Shown piece by piece: positions 1 through 4,937 of a DNA stretch of 5,066 bases (the first letter of the stretch is position 1; every line of letters begins with the position of its first letter). Below the pieces are notes generated by a model, which worked only from the letters and a program-made list of their open reading frames with translations, was not told the DNA's origin and did not search any database. The DNA lies in the NCBI GenBank assembly GCA_009843675.1, contig VYCZ01000365.1, forward strand, positions 1-5,066, read 5' to 3'. Both the position numbers and the translations under genes were made by a program. The DNA is from Gammaproteobacteria bacterium. GTDB taxonomy: Bacteria > Pseudomonadota > Gammaproteobacteria > Eutrophobiales > Eutrophobiaceae.

Positions 1-267
1 GGCCAGTATGCTGAACAGATAGGAAATCCAGCTTCTCGGCTTTTTGAAGAGGAGTTTTTGTTGTCGCTGCAGCCGGATTTCCTGAACTTCGGAAATACGA
101 TATACATGGGCGCCTTGAAGGTGAGAAGTGCCGGCAGGAAAACCATCCTTGAGGATGAGGATTTGGAGTTATTCGCCATCAGCTTTTTGGTAGTTGACCG
201 CGATAATGCGCAAGAAATTGGCAACATCCTTCAGGACTCTGGTGTGCCGGTAAATTATCCAGCATAG
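1..267 (+). CDS. Unrecognised protein, C-terminal part only (runs in from left edge)
   Basis: Frame 1 is open from the first base of the window to a TAG at 265-267, giving 88 residues with no upstream stop. This is therefore most likely the tail of a longer gene; the TTG at 58 is just an internal leucine codon. The tail is acidic, with runs such as FEEEF and LEDEDLELF. It then has a hydrophobic strand-like stretch (FAISFLVVDRDNAQ) and ends in QDSGVPVNYPA. It shows no signal peptide, membrane segment or metal-binding cluster. The mix of residues looks like a soluble folded domain. I do not recognise the family and assign no function. The opposite strand over 169-267 also carries a reading frame with a membrane helix, so the coding strand is not certain here. 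The gene converges on the SNF2 gene, with 270 bases between the two stops. Confidence 0.5.
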   Translation, partial: GQYAEQIGNPASRLFEEEFLLSLQPDFLNFGNTIYMGALKVRSAGRKTILEDEDLELFAISFLVVDRDNAQEIGNILQDSGVPVNYPA

Positions 268-339
268 CAGCAGGACGATAACAACAAGTATCACCGCCAT
301 GGCCAACATCGCGTCAATCGGATTAGCGAGTATAATCAT
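169..339 (-). CDS. Candidate small single-pass membrane protein (56 aa), weakly supported
   Basis: An ATG at 339-337 opens a 56-codon frame ending in TAA at 171-169. Residues about 10-30 form a continuous hydrophobic helix (AMLAMAVILVVIVLLLCWIIY). A basic flank follows (RHTRVLK), then a mixed tail ending in NYQKADGE. This layout is typical of small one-helix inner-membrane proteins with a cytoplasmic C-terminus. The same frame is open upstream to a TAG at 423-421 but offers no ordinary start codon there. The ribosome-binding signal is poor: GAAGG directly abuts the ATG with no spacer. A second in-frame ATG at 309-307 has no Shine-Dalgarno either. The 3' 99 bases are antisense to the partial gene at 1-267, and both cannot be fully constrained coding sequence. 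It may be only an antisense shadow of a hydrophilic stretch. It lies downstream of the SNF2 gene on the same strand, with 198 bases between that gene's stop and this ATG. Confidence 0.25.
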   Translation of the reverse strand: MIILANPIDAMLAMAVILVVIVLLLCWIIYRHTRVLKDVANFLRIIAVNYQKADGE

Positions 340-537
340 CCTTCGGATTTTGACTCGGATCAGTGTGGTGTATTCGGGGGTCAGGTTGCCAAAGCCTGCC
401 CCACTCCTGAAAACCTGCCGCTAATCTTCGCGAATCTTATCGGTTCAATCAACTATTTTCGGTTGTAAAATTTTTCCTTATTAGTCCCTTCTCGACCGGC
501 TGAGTGTAACTGAATGACCATCACATCCCGGTAACAG
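268..537. other. Intergenic gap between convergent genes, AT-rich
   Basis: This gap separates the TAG of the left partial gene from the TGA of the SNF2 gene. It is clearly more AT-rich than the SNF2 gene, especially around 421-480. Apart from the 5' part of the minus-strand membrane ORF, I see no convincing gene. A 41-codon plus-strand frame at 299-424 has no ribosome-binding site. No strong intrinsic terminator is visible for either convergent gene. The best candidate is a weak four-base stem CAAC/GTTG (450-453 with 462-465), followed by TAAAATTTTT at 466-475, which is too weak to call. The 8-base palindrome TTCGCGAA is at 427-434, within two direct copies of AATCTT (423-428 and 433-438). 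Confidence 0.6.
443..465 (+). repeat. Left copy of a bipartite motif shared with the SNF2 upstream region
   Basis: The 11-mer GTTCAATCAAC (443-453) is followed six bases later by CGGTTG (460-465). The same two blocks in the same order and orientation occur at 4882-4892 and 4902-4907, nine bases apart. Both copies can form a short hairpin of CAAC with GTTG, and the right copy has five pairs (CAACC/GGTTG). The two copies flank the SNF2 gene. An 11-mer match alone is expected by chance a few times in 5 kb, so the support is the paired second block and the intergenic location of both. Confidence 0.35.
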
Positions 538-3500
538 TCAATTCAAGGGTTGGCGCAACAGGTTCAGCAGCTCCTCCGCATTCAATCGGGCGGGCGCGTC
601 GGCGCCTTCCAGCAGGCGGTCGGCCAGGTCGCGTTTGTGGTGGTGCAGGTCCACGATCTGCTCTTCGATGGTGCCCTGTGTAACCAGCCGGTAGATGGTC
701 ACCGGCCGGGTCTGGCCGATGCGGTGGGCGCGGTCTGAGGCCTGGTCTTCCGCGGCGGGGTTCCACCAGGGGTCGAGGTGGATCACGTAGTCGGCCGCGG
801 TCAGGTTCAGGCCGACCCCGCCGGCTTTCAGCGAGATCAGGAACACGTCTCCCGCGCCCGCCTGGAACGCGGCGATGCGTTTTTCCCTGGCGGCCGCCGG
901 CGTGCTGCCGTCCAGGTATTGATAGCTCACCCCGGCGTTGGTCAAATACTCCTCCACCAGCTTCAGGTGTTTGACGAATTGTGAGAACACCAGCGCCTTG
1001 TGACGGTTGGCAAGGAGTTCCTCCAGCGTTTCCGCGAAAGTCGCCAGTTTCGAGCTGGCAGGGATGTTGCCGGCTGCATCCGCTTCCCTGACCAACCTGG
1101 GGTTGCAACAGGCAAGGCGCAGGCGCGTCAGGTGCGCCAGCATTTGCAGTTTACGCTCACCCTCATTGGCTTGTCCCGCGGGCAGGGACTCCAGGTCTTG
1201 CACGGCCCGCTGCCGCAGCGCTTCATAGATAGCCGCTTCCTCCGCCGACATTTCCACGTGCAGGATGATCTCGGTGCGCTCCGGCAGGTCGTCCAGGACT
1301 TCCGTTTTCAAACGGCGCAGCACGAACGGCGCAATCAGGCGGCGCAGACGCATGCGCGCATCAGGGTCGGCGTCCTTTTCGATTGGTATGGCAAAATTGC
1401 GCCGGTATAGCTCCATGGACCCCAGCAGGCCGGGGTTGACAAAGCTGAACAGCGAATACAGGTCTGTCAGGTTGTTCTGGATGGGCGTGCCGGTGGTTAC
1501 CAGCCGAAAACCGGCCTTGAGTTTGCGCGCCGCCCGGGCGCGCTTGGTGGCCGGATTGCGAATGGCCTGGGCCTCATCCAGCACGGCGCTGTGCCAGTCC
1601 ACCCCGGTGAGTGCCTCCTCGTCGATATGCAGCAGGCCGTAAGTCGTAACCACCAGATCAAACGGGCCGGCGGCTTCCAGCAGCTTTGCCCGGGCCTCGC
1701 TGAGGCCGGTACAGGAGATGACGTTCAGGGTCGGTGCGAAGCGACGCGCCTCGTGCACCCAGTTGGCGCATACCGAGGTGGGCGCCACCACCAGCGCGGG
1801 ACCGTCCGGCGCGCGCTGCAACAGCAAGGCCAGGGCCTGCACCGTTTTGCCGAGACCCATGTCGTCCGCAAGGCAGGCGCCGGCGCCCCATTGGCTGAGG
1901 CGGGCGAGCCAGCGAAAGCCTTCCAGTTGATAGGGGCGCAACTCGGCCTGCAGGGTGCCGGGCAGTTGCGGCTCGAAGGCTTGCGCGTCCCGCAGCCGGG
2001 CGCACAGCTGGTGCCAGCCGGCGGCGGCCTCCAGCGTGGTCTGTTCCAGAAAGTCCTGCAAGGCCGGCGCGGTCATGGCGTGGAAACGCACAGACCCTTG
2101 CGCGGCCGGCGCCGACAGGCTGCGCAGGTCGTCGAGTTGGCGCCGGAAAGACGCCGTCAAGGCAATAAACTCACCGTCTTCCAGCTTGAGGAAACGCGCG
2201 TCGGGCTGTTTGTCCAGCAACGCAAACAGGTCGCGCAGGCCGAGCACTCGGCCCTGGTCGATTTCAAGCTGGCCGGATGCCTGGAACCACTCCGCCGCGG
2301 ATTTGACGTTCAACTTGAGCGCGTGCGGCTGCGCGCGGGCTGCTATCCTGAACGATTCAGCGCCGGGCCATAAGCAGCGGGCCTCGGCGGCATGGGCTTG
2401 CTCCAGCAGTTCCAGGCAATCCAGCGGTTCCGGCAGCGTGATTGACTGCTGCGCGCCGCCCAGCGCCGCCAGCAACGGACAGGCGGCAATCAATTCCTGC
2501 ACCGCTGCGCGTTCAGCCTTGAGGTCACGTTGCGCCTGCACCGTTTCCCCGTTCCGGTTGGCAAACACCGTGGCGCCGCCCAGGCCCGGCTCCATGTAAG
2601 TGGCAGTATGCGGCGCCGGTTCCACCACCAGCTCCACGTGCAGGCCGCTGCCTCGCGGTTCCAGCTTGACCCAGGGTTGCGGGTCCGCGGCAATCTGCTT
2701 GATGGTCTCGGCAGTCTCGCGGATGGCGCCCTGTACCCGTACCGCAGCCGTCAGGCCGGCAACGGCTTCCAGTAGCCGCGCCCGGGCGGAAGCCGGTAAT
2801 TCCAGTCCTTCATCGGGAATAATGTTGAACAGGCGTTTATGCCCGGCGTTGAATTTGGTCACCTCACAGCGGCGTTCGTTGACCATGCGGGCTGCATATC
2901 CCGACTCAATGGCATCCATGCCATGGGGATCAATGTAAACGATGACCGTGTTCTCGCCCTCTTCATCTACGGATAATTCCGGCTCGGTGCGCACGACGTC
3001 GATCAGTTCACCGTCATCCGCATGATAAACGTGCGGGTGGCCGGCCAGTTCATATAATCCGGCAATGGGCACGTAAAACCGTTTTTGGCCTCTGCGACCG
3101 GTCTGTTGCTGTTTGATGGTGGCGATCGCGGCGCGGTCCTGTTCCAGCAGGAAGTCCATCTTGCTGGCCTTGGACAGCAGTTGCCTCGGAGTCAGGGCGC
3201 CGCCATCATACCAGTCGCCCTCCTTGTTTGCGCGTTGCTCGCGTGGCGTAATGGCAAAGTTGCCGTACTTGTCAGCAGCGATGTCCCATACCAGCCGCCG
3301 CGGCGACTTTCGAGTGGTTTTCCTGGCAGTCGGTTTGCGTTTGCCCTTCAGTTCATAGGCGAAACGCTCCATTTCCTTGAGCGGATATTCCCACTCGGGC
3401 ACAGGTTGCACCAGGGACACCAGCGACACTGTGCGGAGGTCGGCGTGCCTTGCGACAAAAAAATCACCGGGCTTCCCGGCAGTTTGCCCCTTCTGTTGCG

Positions 3501-4719
3501 TGATGATGATCTCGTGGCACTCTGCTTCAACCCAGTGGTATCCGTGCAAATGCGCCCGCCGCCCGAGCTGCTCCAAAGTCTTCCGGTCGCGCAAGTGCTG
3601 CTCACCCTGCCAGCAGCTCGCGAGCTGGGAAAAAAGCGCATAGAACGGCGCGTTCCCGTAATGCGGCCAAAAGGGTGGCGCCCGGTATTTCAGCTGCGCC
3701 ACGGTCGAGATCATACGCACGATATGCGATGCGGCCTGCTCTCCGGCCGCCGCCCGAATCAGCTCCTTCAGCAAGGTCATGCTGGCCGGGGTGTCGCTGC
3801 GTAACAGCGACAACAGCGACAATGAAAAGGCGCGTGCAGATGGAAACACGGTACGTTTACGGGTGACTTTTTTCTCTTCCGCAATGGCCGTCCGGATAAA
3901 TGCCTCGGCTGCATCATCCTTGCCCCGCAAGGTAGCGATGAAGGCGCGGGTGGCGCAGACATCGATTCTTGCGCGCTCGGACTGGTCCGCCTCCCGCTCC
4001 AGTGTATCGAGTATGGAACCGGCTTCATCCAGGCGGCCTTGCAGGATGCGGACGAAGGCAATATCGCAGAGATACGGGCTTAGGTCAGGGGCCAACTGGT
4101 AACAGGCCTTGATGATCGACTCCGGTTGCGCGAAGGTTTCAATCACCTGGGTCAGACTGCCTGCCAGCGCCGCCGCAAGGTGTTGCGCCGGCACGCTCCG
4201 CAACAGTGGCGCGGCGCCCGGTTCCGCCAGGAAACGCCAGTCATCAGCGTTGAGCTCAGGATAGTTCTTGTCTATTTCCGCAAAGCGCCCGAGCACGGTG
4301 AGACAGCGCAGGTCCATCGCTTTTCTGTCAGGCCCCCGGTAAGAGTTCCAACCCGCCGGGCCCTCGTGTTCGAACGCGCCCCGCAGCTTGTCCAGCACAC
4401 CCAAAAGATGCGCCTCCAGCGTAAGCCACGGCGCCCAGGATTCATCGAGCCGGGCATCCCTGTTAAACGAGTCTATGGAAACAATCCCGGCGTTTCCAAG
4501 CTCCTTAATTGCCGCTACGATCTGCCCGCTCTGCAGGCGCTGTTTGCCGGGCCTGGGCGCGGCATACGCAACCGCTTCCACAACCCGCACCTGGGCAACG
4601 TGGTGTGGATAAAAAACGCCGTATACCAAAGCCGCGGACTGCGCGGCAGGAGAGAGGTTTTTGTAGATTTCGGAGTAAGCTGCGGCTGACGGCATACAGG
4701 CAGAGAATGCCTTGAACAA
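538..4719 (-). CDS. SNF2/RapA-class superfamily 2 DNA-dependent ATPase (DEAD/DEAH-box helicase family), long N-terminal form
   Basis: This is a cytoplasmic ATP-driven translocase predicted to move on duplex DNA and remodel bound proteins. Its partner is not known from the sequence. The ATPase core is complete: Q-like LRPYQLEGFRWL (927-938), Walker A DMGLGKT (953-959, Lys958), Ia VVAPTS, Walker B DEAQ (1048-1051), motif III TTGTPIQNN (1075-1083), motif IV LVFSQF (1243-1248), motif V SLKAGGVGLNLT (1296-1307), and motif VI QASDRAHRIGQ (1326-1336) with Arg1330 and Arg1333. The first ~920 residues contain an all-helical start, two TPR-like hairpins near 215-285, and a basic linker (458-474) before RLVWDI. 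A mixed region with GHPHVY (560-565) follows. No SWIM-type zinc cluster is visible. At ~1390 residues it is much longer than E. coli RapA (968). The longest frame starts at TTG 4719-4717, with an in-frame stop at 4731-4729. ATG 4695-4693 (codon 9) is a plausible alternative. Neither has a good Shine-Dalgarno. The gene is monocistronic here unless the small ORF downstream is real. Confidence 0.96.
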   Translation of the reverse strand: MFKAFSACMPSAAAYSEIYKNLSPAAQSAALVYGVFYPHHVAQVRVVEAVAYAAPRPGKQRLQSGQIVAAIKELGNAGIVSIDSFNRDARLDESWAPWLTLEAHLLGVLDKLRGAFEHEGPAGWNSYRGPDRKAMDLRCLTVLGRFAEIDKNYPELNADDWRFLAEPGAAPLLRSVPAQHLAAALAGSLTQVIETFAQPESIIKACYQLAPDLSPYLCDIAFVRILQGRLDEAGSILDTLEREADQSERARIDVCATRAFIATLRGKDDAAEAFIRTAIAEEKKVTRKRTVFPSARAFSLSLLSLLRSDTPASMTLLKELIRAAAGEQAASHIVRMISTVAQLKYRAPPFWPHYGNAPFYALFSQLASCWQGEQHLRDRKTLEQLGRRAHLHGYHWVEAECHEIIITQQKGQTAGKPGDFFVARHADLRTVSLVSLVQPVPEWEYPLKEMERFAYELKGKRKPTARKTTRKSPRRLVWDIAADKYGNFAITPREQRANKEGDWYDGGALTPRQLLSKASKMDFLLEQDRAAIATIKQQQTGRRGQKRFYVPIAGLYELAGHPHVYHADDGELIDVVRTEPELSVDEEGENTVIVYIDPHGMDAIESGYAARMVNERRCEVTKFNAGHKRLFNIIPDEGLELPASARARLLEAVAGLTAAVRVQGAIRETAETIKQIAADPQPWVKLEPRGSGLHVELVVEPAPHTATYMEPGLGGATVFANRNGETVQAQRDLKAERAAVQELIAACPLLAALGGAQQSITLPEPLDCLELLEQAHAAEARCLWPGAESFRIAARAQPHALKLNVKSAAEWFQASGQLEIDQGRVLGLRDLFALLDKQPDARFLKLEDGEFIALTASFRRQLDDLRSLSAPAAQGSVRFHAMTAPALQDFLEQTTLEAAAGWHQLCARLRDAQAFEPQLPGTLQAELRPYQLEGFRWLARLSQWGAGACLADDMGLGKTVQALALLLQRAPDGPALVVAPTSVCANWVHEARRFAPTLNVISCTGLSEARAKLLEAAGPFDLVVTTYGLLHIDEEALTGVDWHSAVLDEAQAIRNPATKRARAARKLKAGFRLVTTGTPIQNNLTDLYSLFSFVNPGLLGSMELYRRNFAIPIEKDADPDARMRLRRLIAPFVLRRLKTEVLDDLPERTEIILHVEMSAEEAAIYEALRQRAVQDLESLPAGQANEGERKLQMLAHLTRLRLACCNPRLVREADAAGNIPASSKLATFAETLEELLANRHKALVFSQFVKHLKLVEEYLTNAGVSYQYLDGSTPAAAREKRIAAFQAGAGDVFLISLKAGGVGLNLTAADYVIHLDPWWNPAAEDQASDRAHRIGQTRPVTIYRLVTQGTIEEQIVDLHHHKRDLADRLLEGADAPARLNAEELLNLLRQPLN
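3792..3820. repeat. Intragenic hairpin with adjoining 9-bp tandem duplication
   Basis: TGTCGCTG (3792-3799) and CAGCGACA (3805-3812) form a perfect 8-base-pair stem around a five-base loop. AACAGCGAC (3803-3811) is immediately repeated at 3812-3820. The duplication is in frame inside the SNF2 gene and encodes the repeated SLLSLL stretch near residues 301-306. A nine-base copy adds exactly three codons, so it does not disrupt the protein. It is probably a small slipped-strand duplication in a leucine-rich helix rather than a functional site. Confidence 0.6.
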
Positions 4720-4747
4720 GGACGTTCGTCAAGACCTTCGCGCAAGC

Positions 4748-4759
4748 GGACTGCGACAT
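4748..4759 (+). repeat. Direct repeat GGACTGCGACAT, copy 1
   Basis: This 12-base element occurs again at 4826-4837 in the same orientation, 78 bases away. Both copies lie in the 218-base region upstream of the SNF2 gene. The copies bracket the overlapping -10 boxes at 4779-4786. An exact 12-mer repeat within so short a region is unlikely by chance. It could be a pair of operator half-sites, or the remains of a local duplication. No known regulator site is recognised. Confidence 0.5.
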
Positions 4760-4777
4760 CAAAATTGCCCTGAAGTA

Positions 4778-4786
4778 TGTTATAAT
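4778..4786 (+). promoter_or_regulatory. Extended -10 promoter reading right (TGTTATAAT)
   Basis: TG-T-TATAAT is a perfect extended -10 element for the housekeeping sigma factor. The -35 position (4758-4763, ATCAAA, 17-base spacer) matches consensus at only three of six places. That is acceptable because extended -10 promoters depend little on -35. Initiation would be near 4793, leaving a leader of about 145 bases before the ATG at 4938. It is the best-matching plus-strand promoter I see upstream of that gene. Confidence 0.55.
4779..4784 (-). promoter_or_regulatory. Possible -10 box for the SNF2 gene (TATAAC)
   Basis: On the minus strand the bases complementary to 4784-4779 read TATAAC, five of six matches to TATAAT. 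No good -35 lies 16-18 bases upstream. Initiation would be near 4772, giving a leader of about 53 bases before the TTG at 4719. It overlaps the rightward TATAAT by four bases, so the two promoters could not be occupied by polymerase at once. Confidence 0.3.
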
Positions 4787-4825
4787 TGCCTCGGCATTGT
4801 CGGATAGCAGATTGAAATCCTGCCG

Positions 4826-4837
4826 GGACTGCGACAT
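4826..4837 (+). repeat. Direct repeat GGACTGCGACAT, copy 2
   Basis: Second copy of the 12-base element at 4748-4759. Here it lies in the predicted transcribed leader of the rightward gene. Its end, CGACATG (4832-4838), is also the exact reverse complement of CATGTCG at 4893-4899. This copy could therefore take part in RNA structure as well as act as a DNA site. Confidence 0.5.
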
Positions 4838-4881
4838 GACCGTTCCGCTGGCAACCGATATCAGACTGCTGCCTTTACGTC

Positions 4882-4907
4882 GTTCAATCAACCATGTCGG
4901 GCGGTTG
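4882..4907 (+). repeat. Right copy of the bipartite motif found left of the SNF2 gene
   Basis: GTTCAATCAAC (4882-4892) and CGGTTG (4902-4907) match the two blocks at 443-453 and 460-465, with a nine-base rather than six-base gap. CAACC (4889-4893) can pair with GGTTG (4903-4907). This stem would compete with the GGGCGG/CCGCCC hairpin, because both use bases 4903-4904. Confidence 0.35.
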
Positions 4908-4920
4908 CTATGGGCCGCCC
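4899..4920 (+). promoter_or_regulatory. GC hairpin just upstream of the Shine-Dalgarno
   Basis: GGGCGG (4899-4904) pairs perfectly with CCGCCC (4915-4920) around a ten-base loop that contains GCTATG. The hairpin ends eight bases before the AGGAGG ribosome-binding site at 4928-4933. No T-run follows, so it is not an intrinsic terminator. It may stabilise the leader or modulate access of the ribosome. I do not recognise it as a known riboswitch or thermometer family. Confidence 0.5.
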
Positions 4921-4927
4921 TGTAAGC

Positions 4928-4933
4928 AGGAGG
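4928..4933 (+). promoter_or_regulatory. Strong Shine-Dalgarno (AGGAGG)
   Basis: AGGAGG is a full-consensus ribosome-binding site four bases before the ATG at 4938 (spacer AGCT). The overlapping GGAGGAG extends the possible pairing. This site decides the start of the rightward gene and is the main reason to believe that gene is real despite only 43 codons being visible. Confidence 0.75.
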
Positions 4934-4937
4934 AGCT

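Larger units (their letters stand above)
4763..4790 (+). promoter_or_regulatory. AATTGCC pair spaced two helical turns, overlapping the -10 region
   Basis: AATTGCC is at 4763-4769 and again at 4784-4790. The copies are exactly 21 bases apart, so they sit on the same DNA face. The second copy overlaps the end of the TATAAT box and the first covers the spacer/-35 position. This is where a repressor or activator dimer would control both divergent promoters. The regulator is unknown, and with seven-base units chance is possible. Confidence 0.3.

Noticed and set aside
299..424. 41-codon plus-strand frame in the left gap
   Set aside because: It has no Shine-Dalgarno, lies antisense to the membrane-helix frame, and the peptide is unremarkable.
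450..475. Possible intrinsic terminator (CAAC/GTTG stem then TAAAATTTTT)
   Set aside because: The stem has only four pairs and low GC. The AAAATTTT palindrome is not a convincing U-tract terminator on either strand.
521..1108. 195-codon minus-strand frame overlapping the 3' end of the SNF2 gene
   Set aside because: It is an out-of-frame shadow of the GC-rich SNF2 coding sequence. It is rich in Arg, Pro and Gly, and the overlapping frame encodes conserved SNF2 motifs.
1567..1578. DEAQ in place of DEAH or DEGH in the Walker B motif
   Set aside because: As I recall the family, DEAQ is common in bacterial SNF2 proteins, so it does not suggest an inactive enzyme.
1591..2373. 260-codon plus-strand frame antisense to the SNF2 core
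   Set aside because: It is the antisense reading of a gene with G/C-rich third positions. It is Gln/Gly/Arg-rich, without motifs or a ribosome-binding site.
3085..3804. 239-codon plus-strand frame antisense to the SNF2 N-terminal half
   Set aside because: It is an antisense shadow. The opposite strand carries the continuous 1393-residue protein through the whole interval.
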